This document shows positions 22,893 through 33,938 of a stretch of DNA of 64,000 nucleotides, piece after piece. Position 1 is the stretch's first letter. Each line of letters opens with the position of its first letter. The stretch is from Rhyzopertha dominica (lineage: Eukaryota > Arthropoda > Insecta > Coleoptera > Bostrichidae). The stretch spans positions 21,576,001 through 21,640,000 of the forward strand of contig QCXZ01000001.1 of NCBI GenBank assembly GCA_025024175.1. The letters are read 5' to 3'. Made by a program: the position numbers and the translations under genes. The notes below the pieces were generated by a model. It had not been told where the DNA came from and searched no databases. It was given only the letters and a program-made list of their open reading frames with translations.

Positions 22893-22952
22893 ATATTGGA
22901 AATACTGGTTACTTTGACTGTAATACTGACTCAGTTCAGTACACGCTTGTAA
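22893..22952 (+). CDS. Gustatory receptor, exon 3 (TM7 signature)
   Basis: This 60-bp final exon follows a 55-bp intron with a pyrimidine-rich acceptor (ttattttag). It reads ILEILVTLTVILTQFSTRL and then stops. TLTVILTQF occupies the place of the family's hallmark TYxxxxxQF motif in TM7, with Leu replacing the usual Tyr. A short last exon carrying this motif after a phase-0 intron is the ordinary arrangement in insect gustatory receptor genes. The stop at 22950-22952 lies 148 bp from GPCR exon C on the other strand. Confidence 0.87.
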   Translation: MLEILVTLTVILTQFSTRL

Positions 22953-23099
22953 TAATATGTACTACTTGTTGATTATATTATAATGCTATGGGTATATTAA
23001 TAACAATTGGATGGTGTCTTTCGGCGAGTAACGCTATATGTCGCTTGTTCTTCAATGTATCTTCATACATTTCAAAATACATTAAACATTTGTTCTTAC

Positions 23100-23282
23100 C
23101 TCGTGCCCAAGGGGATTCCCAACAATAGGATGGTTAACCAGGGTGACAAAGAATAGTGGTCCCCAAAACAGCACATACGCAGCCGTTATAACTAGGAACA
23201 TCTTCACCCTTTGTACTCCATCTCTTTCCATTCTATTCAAATAGTCTCTCATTTTTCGCTGTTCCTCAAGTGCTCCACTTGC
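23100..23282 (-). CDS. GPCR exon C: third intracellular loop and TM6
   Basis: A 61-codon, phase-0 exon with acceptor ttttttcag and donor gag|gtaaga on the minus strand. It reads ASGALEEQRKMRDYLNRMER and DGVQRVKMFLVITAAYVLFW, then GPLFFVTLVNHPIVGNPLGH and a final E. The first half is a charged, probably helical, third intracellular loop. The second is TM6 with FWGP in place of the class-A CWxP motif. The short third extracellular loop then leads directly into TM7 in exon D. Phases match exon B upstream and exon D downstream. Confidence 0.88.
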
Positions 23283-23818
23283 CTGAAAAAAAGAGAGTTC
23301 CATTCCATTTCTATTGGTATATTCATTCGTATATACAGAGTGTAAAAAATAGGTTCGAAGAAAAACAAAGTGGGTCATTCATATAAAAATTCTTATATTT
23401 AAACATTCCTTATGAAGGTAAAATCACATAAAGACAGCACCAAAAAAGTAATTTTAAACTTTGTGCTGAAAGAAATGACAAATGAAATTAAGTAGACTTT
23501 TTCTGCTATCGATCGATTTTCTCCTACCGTTGTAAGGGGTAGAATAAGCCTCATTCGTAACTTTTTTATTGTTACTATAAAAAAAAACTAAAAATTCATA
23601 TAAGATTGATTGATTCTAAACAAAAAAAGGTCTAACGATTTCTCATCAAACAATTTATTTAATACGTTAGCTTGGAAACAAGCTAACTTTGTCTCACGAG
23701 TATTATCATATAGACTTCACAATCATTTCAACCATAACGTCTATTCTCAAAAGGTATCAAATCTGTACTGATCTAGTTTCCGTTTCGTACTTTTCGTACT
23801 TTAAAAAAATATATTATA

Positions 23819-24995
23819 CAGGGTGTTCCGCATTATGTGAGCAACCTCTTGGAATCTGAAAACTGATGCAAAAATAAGACTATTTTAGCAGTATAACTTT
23901 TTTTTAAATAACGCCCGCCTACTGAGGTATTGACTCTTAAATATGGAGGAAGAGAAACAGTTTTTCAGAAATATCTCTTAGATCAGTTGATATAATTTTA
24001 TTAAATTTTGGTTATTATTTGAAGTGGATGCCGTTAAAATGATACATTTTTTAATTAATGTTTTGATGGGGTCTGAAGGGGGGCAACCCCCGAACATATT
24101 ATCCCTTAACTTTAAAACGCTTAAGTATTTTTTTCAAAAATATGTTTTTTTATCTTTGGGCCTAGTAAACAAAAAAGGTAATTTTTGTTTATGCGCCTAA
24201 AATTGACCCTTTCCGAGAAAATTGCAGTTNAATGTTACGATTCACATTTTCACTGCTTAACTAAATAATTTTTTTATCAAATTGGCCGTGATAAATAATA
24301 CTGTGTTAGATGTCACTGTTACATTGACATTTTGACAATACTTTACATCATTTGTTGCAAAAATTCGGAAATAATAATAATGGAATATTCATATAAATGA
24401 GTATGTCAGCGTATTCATTTATATAAATATTCCATCACTATTATTTCAACATTTTTACAAATTTTTGTCAAAATATCAATGTAACAGTGACATCTAATAG
24501 AATTTTATTATTTATCACGGCCAATTTGATAAAAAATTGATCTAGTTAAGCAGTGAAAGCGTGAATGCTAACATTCAACTGCAATTTTCTCGGAAAGGGT
24601 CAATTAAAGCCGCATAAACAAAGAGTGCTTTTTTTGTTTACAAGGCCTAAAAATTAAAAAAAAACGCATATATTTGAAAAAAAAATTACTGAATTGTTTT
24701 AAAGTTAAGGTATAAAATGTGGGGGGTTTGGCCCCCTCCCTCCCCTAAAACGGTTATTAAAAAATCTGCCCGTCATTTTAAGGGCACCCACTTCAAATAA
24801 TAATCGTCAAAATTTGATAAAATTATATCAACCTGTTTAAGAGATATTTTTGAAAAACTGTTTCTGTGGAGGAAGCTCGATGTTCAAGAGTCACAATCTC
24901 AATTATTTTCAAAAGAGTTATACTGTAAAATAGTGTTATTTTTGCATCAGTTTTCAGATTCCGAGAGGTTGTCCACATTAATACGGGACACTCTG
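23819..24995. mobile_element. 1.18-kb near-symmetrical palindromic (foldback) element
   Basis: The sequence from cagggtgttccgc to its diverged reverse complement (gggacactctg) is an inverted repeat over almost its whole length. The arms are about 585 bp each and the centre is near 24407, with practically no spacer. Arms match in long blocks, for example tctgaaaactgatgcaaaaataa on the left and its complement on the right. It is flanked by TATA on both sides, consistent with a TA-type duplication. There is no coding capacity. It lies in the 13.4-kb intron between GPCR exons B and C. Confidence 0.8.
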
Positions 24996-26292
24996 TATAA
25001 TAATAAATAGAGTGACCCAGGGGTGCATGCACGCTCCATAACTTTTTTATATCCAAGCTATCGACTTTTTTTAAACGGTAGGCCCGACAGTTTTTGTTAC
25101 TATTTTGATTTCGCCACTAAGTTGTCAATATAAGCACCCGGGTTTATTAAACATTTCTGCAATAATTTCTTTCTTATGTCAGTTTACGTGTTAAAGCGTC
25201 GTACACAGACCCATAAATAATTCATATCTCCAGAACCATTCAGGATAACTCAACCAACTTTTTGCGTATCTTTTAAGATCAAGTTGATCTAGGAGTCGAT
25301 TTTTCGTCGCCTACTACGATTTTTTGAAAATGACGATATAAATGGCAGTAATTCGACTTTTTCAAATATTACAGCTTATATTTCATTGCGTAAAGTGACC
25401 AGATTATAAACCTTCCAAAGAGGGACGGAATTCCACACGGCACACGGAAATACCTATTATCAGGTATACATGTAGCAGGAAAAAGCTCAATTAAAATTAT
25501 TATATTTTTATTGATTTTAAACAAGGTTATGATTTCTCACAAAGTTTTGCCATTTATCACGTATGTTATAACGGTATAAGTTAAATTACAGGTCATTGCT
25601 TCTGGCTTCTCGCTCTGAGACATCCAGAGACCGACGTGTATATTTAGCTGTTATACTATGTTTTTTACGGATATTTAGCGGGTATTGGTTGACCACGTAA
25701 AGATACCAAAACCAAAAATAAAGCATATCGAATAGCGAATGGCATAAGCATCGTTTTTATTTTTCTCAAACAGAAATTATTGTATGTTTAAAAAAGAAGC
25801 AAAAAGAGGGACTTTGGAGGGACATTAATTGAGGAGGGACGATAGTTTAAAATGGGGGACTGTCCCTCCAAATGAGGGACGTATGGTCACTTTATCATTG
25901 CGTGCCATTTTTTATATGCTTGTTGCCGATATAGGGTTTGAGGAGCCTTTTGTAAAAAGATAAGGGTGGAATTTATGTTTCAGTACTATTTTTGCCTGAA
26001 AACCTAACATTAACAGAAAGTATACGTGGGTGAATCTTCTATTAACAGAAAGTAGGCTTTTCCATCCTAATTTGAGGGAGGAAAGTAATCATATACCTCC
26101 CTCGTCTGTCAAAATTTCAACGAAAATATATATTTTTATTCAGGAAAAACTGCTATTACAATTATTACAACAAAGTAAACAGTACAAGAATCTAATGTTA
26201 CTAAATGCAACTACGTGATATAAATAATAATTATTTCAAAGATTGATCAGGCCTAATTTGATCAGTATTGGTAGAAAATGAGCTTTCTTCAT
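24996..26292. other. GPCR intron sequence, nothing recognised
   Basis: AT-rich, with short frames only. A G/A-rich patch at 25800-25880 repeats the idea gagggac several times without forming an ordered array. Confidence 0.45.
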
Positions 26293-26720
26293 TTATAATT
26301 TGATTAGAAATGCGACTCTCTTTTGTTTCTGATTCCTCCAAATATCTTCTGCAACTGTCGTCGATCGCCAGCTTCCTCGTCGTTTTACAGTTAGACGATC
26401 ACCTACATCTACTATTAGCGAAGTAGAAATACGCAGGAAGCAATGTCCTGATACATTTCTGAATTTGACAACCATAGGTATTTAGCTAGTTTGCGTGGTA
26501 TTTGTGCCGAAGTATTTTTTACAATAGGTTGACTTGTGCATTTTCCGATTTGGTAATCCAGTAAAAGTCGATTATAGTTTATTTTTGTTGGCCGCAGTGA
26601 CAAATATTTTCTATATGATTTGTCACAATAAATTCCCGTTGTTGGTGAATCTAGAATCTTTGCAAATAATATGTCACCTCTATTTAAAACGTCATCAATT
26701 GTCATCTTAGTTAACTCCAT
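26293..26720 (-). other. Unrecognised minus-strand open frames
   Basis: Two overlapping frames, 101 and 60 codons, read MELTKMTIDDVLNRGDILFA and later DVGDRLTVKRRGSWRSTT. The composition is protein-like (balanced charge, few repeats) but I recognise no domain. They could be a decayed transposon protein or chance. No acceptable splice pair joins them to the GPCR. Confidence 0.25.
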
Positions 26721-27399
26721 AAGCCTGAAGTTGAAATCTATGGAATTTTTGGAGTAATAAAGCTAGGAATGCTGCATTAGTTTCTTCCGATGTCGCCCCG
26801 GATGTCGCTGTTACTGTGGTCTATATTGGGAGAGAATCTTTCCGGAAAACCGTTGTGGTAGCCGTTTAATACGAAAAATACTGCAAGTCTTTGCGGGCAA
26901 AACCGTCACAAATGAAATTATCAAATCTCGTTTATTTTTGCTTGCAGTGTTTTTCCATAGAAACGAAAAAATATGATTTTAGTTTTATTTAGTGGATACT
27001 AAAAATAATTATTGTTTCTTTTAGTCTCTTTCTTGCTGGGCTGTAGGAAAAATTATACGTATTACATTAGAGAAAAGTCCTCATTTAGTGGTTCCTGCCT
27101 TCGCGGGGAAAAGACCCACTTTCCTCTCTTCTAATGCTGTAATACAGTTTACAATAACAAGTATATCGTCACAGCGTCTGATTAGAGTTATTTCAAAGTT
27201 TTATTTTTGATTAACTGTTACAAATACATGCACCGAGTTAAAACTTAAAACATTTTGCGTTTCTAGGTTTAAAGCTATACAGTTCTTCTAAAAGATTCTT
27301 TCATTGTAAGAACAAATAAACATTCCAGTCGAATTCAAGAACAAAAAATAGATTTCTGACAAGCTAGCTCTGCAATAATTCTGACAATTATTAGCCCCT
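26721..27399. other. GPCR intron sequence, nothing recognised
   Basis: No coding block or repeat structure was found in this AT-rich part of the intron. Confidence 0.4.
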
Positions 27400-27800
27400 T
27401 TTCTCGCAAATAAATAACCGCCTAATGAGACTGTCAGAGGGGCGAAACTGATGTTTATTTGCCCAGCTAATTGCGCCCTCGCTTAAACAATAACATCTCA
27501 AGAACTGCCGTCCGATCTAATGGATCCGGTGACATAGTTCCCATCTCTCGTGAATATCCGTTCGCCCCAGTTATTCCCTGTTGGGAATAATGGCAAAACA
27601 GTGTAGGGCTCGTAATGACAGCTTTTTGTGGATATTGGACGGTGTTCGAGTTGCACTGCGGTCCTAGACTGATGTATCGTCTTCTGAGGGGGAACAAACT
27701 GGATGTCGGTCGTCCTGGATCGGGAGATGCTCTGCGGCATGAGGGATTATGTCGGGAGGGATTACGTCTGGACCTCCCTTGCTTTCGGGGAATAAAGCTT
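27400..27800. other. GC-richer complex island in a GPCR intron
   Basis: Base composition is balanced and homopolymers are few, in contrast to both flanks. Open frames occur on both strands, but none has splice borders or a recognisable domain. It includes an aaataaataa motif, a ctaattgcg homeodomain-type core and a small perfect hairpin, tattccc-tgtt-gggaata. It is a candidate enhancer or conserved element by composition only. Confidence 0.3.
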
Positions 27801-27963
27801 GAACGATACTGATATGTGTAGGTTGTAATTTTGTATCAAGAATCAGTGGACGAGTTATAGAGTTTAATTTTTTTTTAATATGAACGTTACTGATATGCGT
27901 GGGTTGTAATTTTATATCAAGAATCAGTGGAAGAGATGTAAGGGTTTAATTTTTTTTTAATAA
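27801..27963 (+). repeat. Two tandem copies of an 81-bp unit
   Basis: The unit beginning gaacgatactgatatgtg recurs 81 bp later as gaacgttactgatatgcg. Each copy contains atcaagaatcagtgga and ends in a T run. The two copies differ at about ten positions. Confidence 0.8.
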
Positions 27964-28589
27964 AAAACAGATTTTTTTTGTTTGTGTAATTTTTGCTTAC
28001 TATGTAGTTTAATTGTATTCCTTTGTATTTGAGTTTTAAACACTTTAATTTTTTTATAGTCTTGTGCGGCTCATATATTTATGAAATATGTTGTTGATTT
28101 AGGTCTTATAATCGCGAAATTACGAAGTGCTACTTAATAAATAAGAATCAAGACATCATCGTATCTTATAGCAAAGCACGATACAGATAGATAAAATTTT
28201 GAAATGTTTATTCATTTCCTAATTTAAACATAATATTGAAGCTTCATTCTCACCTCCTGGCTGCTACAGGTTCTGTGTCATTTTTATGCTTCATCTGTTT
28301 TTTTTTTAGAGTTTAGCCTTGCCGTTCTGGTCATTTTCGTGTATTCTTAGTCCTGGTAATGGTGCAATGTTACCCATCTTTCAATCTTCTGTTATGTATA
28401 TCTTCCAGTCACTAATATATTAGCATCTCTGGTACTCTGCTGCGTCCTCCTGTTTCTTGATTTTCTTGTGACTTTTCTTTCATTCCTCGTCTTGTATTAC
28501 AAGGTCTTGTTCTTTTGACAGTTCTTCAAAACTCATTATTTCGTATTTTCTACTTTTTACGGCTTATATTGATTTATTTATCTATTCCT
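27964..28589. other. GPCR intron sequence
   Basis: AT-rich, becoming T-rich to the right. No feature was recognised. Confidence 0.4.
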
Positions 28590-28850
28590 ATATACTGATT
28601 TTCTGGTTAGTTTTGCTATCATCCTTTATTTTTGTACAAAGTTCTCACTGCATCATTTGCCCTCTTTTTAATTCCGTCACTATTATTCCCTGTTCTTTAT
28701 GCTTTGCTGTTGTTTTTTTCCCCTCTTTTATATGTCGTTTCCGCCAACGTGTTCGTTTGCTTTTTTGTCCATAACAGTTGTGTATAGTAGTATTTCTTTG
28801 ATTTTCTGCCATTTGTTTCCTTAAATATTCTCATTTCCTATTTTTGATAT
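28590..28850 (-). mobile_element. Possible non-LTR relic, linker region
   Basis: The minus strand is Lys-rich, with pieces such as KWQKIKEILLYTTVMDKKAN and ANDAVRTLYKNKG in different frames. These resemble the charged linker before the RT of RTE-like elements. The match is weak and no catalytic motif is visible. Confidence 0.25.
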
Positions 28851-30389
28851 CAAAAAATCTTTTTCTCCTTAGTTATTATTTTTACTTAATTTTTTTTCGC
28901 TATAAATTATCGTATCGTATTTTATGCTTTATATCCTGTAATTCTGACCTTTAGTCTCTATTGATATATAATGTGGTTTTATACGGTTCAATAAAACTAC
29001 ACAGGCGAAATTTGAGCAAAAAACGTTCAATTGCTCTTGAGATATGCAGTCTTCCATTTTTTTTATTTGTTTAATAGCAGTCCCCATTTTTGTAACGAAA
29101 ATCGAATCGTCAAAGCGTAACTTTAATAGCATATAAGATAGAGTGTGCTAAGTACTAGTACACGGTTAAATATTATAAGTGCACAGTACTAAATACATAA
29201 ATAAAATCGATAATAATTTTAGTAATAATAATAATGTTTCAGATAAATCTATGATTTAAGCTTTTTATTTAGGTAATATTGTTATTGTGTCATACACGCT
29301 GTGTATTGTTGCATAGAGACGCCCCAACTATTATTTTTCTATTTTGCTAGATATTTACTTAAAATATCATTTTATTCTTTTATTTAAATTCTTTGCTTCT
29401 GCTTAAATTAACATTAAAAATTAGTTATTCTGGAATAACGTGCAGTTTGCTTTTTACGAAAACTAATCGATTTAACCCAATTTTTGCAGTAAGTATTTAC
29501 TATTGGGGAATAAAAGGCAACGTATTTATCAGTTTAAAAAATTGCTCAAAACGTGACGTCGAAGGCTATTGACGATGGGTGCAAACGAAAACAGGCGCAC
29601 AAAGGACGCTGAAGATGGAAAGCAAGTGTTTTAATGTAAAAAAGACTTTTTTAATTTTGAATAATCGTGAAGCATATTTAAGGAACTTCTTTTGTCACCT
29701 AGGTATTTGTACCTATTTAGTATATTTAATGATTGTTATTGTTCATAATATGTACTTATTTCTCTTTCTCGACTATATTTACAATTTAAAAAAAACCGAA
29801 ACTGATTGACCAAACGCTTTGCTTTTAAATATAATGGCGTATTTGTATAATAGTTAAAAAATATGTATTTTCCATTGTTCTTAACTGTTAATTTTAACTT
29901 CTCTGCAAATTACAATATTTTCAAAGCAACCTTCATCATTCTTTATGGCACTTCTACCTTTTATCTATTCAATTCTGTGAAACGAATGTTTTATTTTAGA
30001 TGAAGCCTGGACCGTAGTAAAATTTCTCAGTTTCGTCCTGCTTATTGGTTGGACACAAGGTCTGGTGTAACCTCTTTTAAATTATTTAAGCCAATTTTAT
30101 GCTGTGGGATTCGATATCGCACGTAGACTTCCATCCTTGCGGATTATTCCTGTCGCAACAGCGAAATTTTAGCCTTTGCCAAATATCCAGTATTTGGTTT
30201 AAGTCAATTTTCTTCTAGCAAGGACGTGTTGCTGCATTGTGAATTTTTGTAGCTTTACTGTATTAATGTCAACAATATTGCTGTTGTGAGGAGTAGCTAT
30301 TAAAAAATCACATCGATTAAGATTGACTTATGGTGTTTTATGTAGACAGACCGACGTTACACTGGCTATATTGTGCTGTTAAATACAGT
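28851..30389. other. GPCR intron sequence, nothing recognised
   Basis: AT-rich, with short frames only. Small frames at 28929-29132 (-) and 29579-29809 (+) have no recognisable content. Confidence 0.45.
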
Positions 30390-30800
30390 ATTTTGCTGTC
30401 TCATCAGCATTAACTTCAACCCACTGTTAGTGAAAACTCCCAGAATGCCATATTCATTATCACCATCGGCCTGTAGTGAAACAGAATGTGTTCAGTCTTC
30501 TTCTTGTCAAGTGTAAACTGTAGATATTGGCTGAGAACCACTTATTATCCCTTTATCTTTAGACTGCATGGTCACCACCATTCACCAGGATTCTGATATC
30601 ATGAACAAAGGATGGAAGTCATCGATGTAAATAAAGATAAAACTGGTCCATTTGGGGTACTCCATGCCTAATGGCTCTTATTTCTGATAAGACCTCACGC
30701 ACCGTGATCTCCTTTTGTTATTGTGATGAAGGTTCTGTGGATTATTAACTACTAAAATGTCGAATGAACTCTGACTTGCGAGAAGGGCAAGCCTTGTTTG
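30390..30800 (-). mobile_element. Decayed non-LTR reverse transcriptase
   Basis: On the minus strand near 30670-30600 the frames read HGVPQ and then FIFIYIDDFHPL, matching the G-x-PQG...LFLxYINDL palm block. Further on they read NKWFSANIYSLHLTRRRLNT and YGILGVFTNSGLKL, matching the post-YADD WLxxNxLxLNxxKT and LGVxxDxxLxW blocks. Each is in a different frame. This is an old Jockey-like copy. Confidence 0.45.
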
Positions 30801-32139
30801 ATCTTATCGCGTTTTTATCATACCACAAACACCGTGGACAAGTTTTTCGTATATTGACAGTTCTACGTAGTTTTCAAACTATCGAACATTGCTGTACTTC
30901 CCAACTTTTCGTGTTGAATGAATGTCCGTGGGACTGAATAGCAAATGAAGTTTGTTCATATCGAACTTTGTAAGTCCATGTTTTTTCGATGAAGCATTGT
31001 TTCGGAAACATTCGTTGGAGCTGACAGCATCCTTTAATTGGTTTTCAGTTGTAGTAGGCGAATACCTGAATTTGACTGCTCGTTCTGAAATTGGCGGCGT
31101 GAACAATTTATAATAAAATTGAACCAAGCATCCTGCATCGGTAAATGATAAATAACACGAGATCATATTTTATTAGCTGTGATAGGTAAAACGTCACAGC
31201 TTATTGATGGTCGGGTTGCCTTTTAAGATTGAGAATCTTCGGTCGAAACTCATTCATTGCAGCGTTCTGCCGTATTGATACTTCCGTGGAGTAATTGCAG
31301 AAAATGATTAATGATTTTGACGTCGCCTTTACTTCTAATAGACAGTGATTTATAGCGGTTTTTTTCATACTATAGATAGACACCATGCTTGTCAAGATAT
31401 TCTGTCTTAAAATTAAATATTTACCAAAAAAATGCGAAAAATATTTTCCTATCGGTAGCGTAATTCGATTTTTTTACAAGAAAAATACAAAACGCGTACA
31501 AATATTTCAAACATACTCATTTATAACGATATCATTAATATATAAAACAAATAGGAAAGGCCTTATTGAAGAGTCCTGTACTTTTGATGCTGAAGAAGCG
31601 CAATAACCAAAACGCTTTGCTTGATGTCTTTTACTTTGATACAGAATCGTTCTAGTATACGCCCACCCTTTTCAGAATCTTTCCTTCTCTCTCTCTGTGT
31701 GTGTGTTAATATTGTTTGGAAAGCACGAGCAAAACCGAGCAACACAGCACCAGCATTTTTTTTTAATTCTCCATAGCTTCTTTTCAGCTAATTGTTAGCG
31801 CTTGTGGTGTATATTCACATGATTGCGAGTCCCGAAAAGCAGATTGAAATTTACTCATCATGTTATTCAGTGTTGAAATTCTGCCTACTATTTCTTAACT
31901 ATCAACTCTTAAATTAGTTAATTTCTGTCATGATAGTTTCCTTTTGAACCGGCGCCGGCGTGACCGTAGTTTTCCAATTTCGTGGAAAGCAACCTTGTTC
32001 TTAGGAGGTATAATCGGATCTAAGAATTTATCAGAATTTTATTCAAAACTCAACCTTAGTATTTTGTAGCTGTCATTCTTATTAAGTAGTATTTTAATTC
32101 TAGTAATGTAATTGTTTCAAATTTTAGCTAGTTTACATC
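30801..32139. other. GPCR intron sequence
   Basis: No gene was recognised. Minus-strand frames of 95 codons at 30879-31166 and 64 codons at 31201-31395 have no known motif. A short CT/GT-rich simple repeat lies at 31685-31707. Confidence 0.4.
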
Positions 32140-32460
32140 CGTTACATGCATAGTGTTTATAAAGTATTTGTTAATTGGCTTTTAATTTTCGACATCATTG
32201 CTAAGTGTTCTATTTTTGACTCTAATTGCAGTGATTTTCTGATTATCCCTCCTACTAATTGCTTTAAGGCTTTCCATATCTTTTTTTGGTTCTACACTTT
32301 TTTCTTTACTTTATTTGTATCGTGCCAGTATTCTTTCTCCTCGACGCCAGTTCTTGTTAGCCCATTTAGTGTTTATGGTTTTTTAATTCTTCTGTGCTCA
32401 CATTTCCTTCTTATTTATATCCTGTGTACTATTTTTTCTTCCAATTTTATTTAATGATAA
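32140..32460 (-). mobile_element. Possible non-LTR relic, linker region
   Basis: The hydrophobic plus-strand frame here is the shadow of a Lys-rich minus strand that reads EPKKDMESLKAISR and, in another frame, KIWKALKQLVGG. The latter is close to the KxIWKxLKxLxGG block that precedes the RT in Jockey/CR1-type elements. Confidence 0.35.
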
Positions 32461-32803
32461 TTATTTATTCTTTTGTAATAATCAGCTTACTGTCAGGAGT
32501 TATACAAGTGAAATTTTTCACTGCCTAATACATAGAATGATTTACTAGCTTCTTAAGTTTACATGAGTTTGTGAGTAATACGTTAATGGGAGGGTGAATG
32601 CTGTCAGCGTTCATAATAGTTTCGGAAAGATCGTTGTCACTATAAAACACTGATCAAAGAAGAGTACCTCAAAATATCGTCTGACACGAGTTTATACAAA
32701 ATTATGAAACTAAATAAATACATCACCAAGGAAGCGAGGCGTCATAGAAACAACGTGCCAAACTGATAAAATTTTAACCCACCGGCGACAAATATACACG
32801 AAC

Positions 32804-33030
32804 TACTTGATAAAAGAAAACTTCAAAATAGCCTTCCAAATATCACCAAACTCATAATATTTACAATCCCTATTAAAGTTATTAATATTTCTAGAAATTT
32901 CTATAGCTTCTTTTATTAGACGTGTAATAATATTTTTCTCTATGTAATATTTTTCTTTTATCAAAGTCAAATCATGTGTTTAGTTGCAGCCTAGTAGCAC
33001 ATATGTGTTTTTTTCAAACGTGTATCTACT
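32804..33030 (-). mobile_element. Penelope-like element fragment, C-terminal tail
   Basis: The minus strand reads RLIKEAIEISRNINNFNRDC and then YYEFGDIWKAILKFSFIK before a stop at 32806-32804. Upstream are remains of an H-D-x-D-x-x-K...IERKIITRLIKEA segment. This is the tail beyond the GIY-YIG endonuclease of a Penelope-like element. It is more intact than, and clearly homologous to, the tail at 9650-9775. Confidence 0.6.
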
Positions 33031-33409
33031 TTTTTTTAGTGTGACCTATGTAACACTTCTCTTAAGAGTAAGTAATTTGTAAACACCACTTTCTAAATGT
33101 ACTGTGTCTTTAGTAGAACTTAAAATTTTCATCTAAATTATTGTATGTATTATCGTCAACTAAAATAATGTTATCTAATATGTTAATGAATTAAAGTTTA
33201 TGTTAAAGTCGCCAAGTATCTGTTATAATTTTCTAGTCACCAGTATGTTATATGAAGTGAATATTTTTTAAAAGGATAGTATTTTATATGTTAAGTGAGT
33301 GCTATTTTCAAAGTTTATTAGCCTGCCAAACTGCTTAGTCAAATTTGTCCTTAGAGTGTATGGTGGTCTCATTACATAATTCAATGCAATGTAGAACTCT
33401 TGTCTCATG
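33031..33409. other. GPCR intron sequence
   Basis: AT-rich. It possibly includes more of the Penelope-like relic at its left end. Nothing else was recognised. Confidence 0.4.
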
Positions 33410-33770
33410 TTATGATACCGTCCGTCTAAACCCGTTTATCCCCCAAAGTACCCTCGGGGGACGCTCTGTGGCAAGGCGATTTCCCGAGAAAAATGGTTTT
33501 CCCCCGCGTCCCCTTTCGCGCTGCTATGAACATCGGTCGGATTTATTCGCCGTAATGTAAAAGTTTTAAGAGGCACTTCTCGAATACAGGTGTGTGATGG
33601 GAGGATGGCCGGAAACACACGCCTGGGAGGAACCGTGTTAAGTGCCCTGCATAAATCAGCTTCTGTTTTCTTCGGTAAAAAATGCAGTGTTTGATGTGCG
33701 CTATTACTCATATGCGGGCAAGTGTGGCGTTGGGATTAGCTCTTCCGCCCTCTGCATTGCTGGGGTAATA
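33410..33770. other. GC-richer complex island in a GPCR intron
   Basis: This is the sharpest composition change in the intron. It is rich in ccc/ggg runs and CpG (for example ccctcgggggacgctctg), with opposed open frames of 71 and 91 codons and no domain. A functional non-coding role is plausible but unproven. Confidence 0.3.
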
Positions 33771-33938
33771 TACACAGTAGATTTTTGAAAGCTCAGTCTA
33801 TTTAGATTTGATATTGAGGGTTGGGGATAGTTACAACCGATGTGTTTGGCGAAGTACATAGCTGTTTTCATACATCAAAAATTAACTTTTTATATTGATT
33901 GTTTGTCTTCATTGTGGATGTTGATGGCATGATATATA

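Noticed and set aside
32146..32454. A 102-codon multi-membrane protein on the plus strand
   Set aside because: The hydrophobicity comes from T-rich sequence. The opposite strand is Lys-rich with a non-LTR linker motif, so this is a shadow.
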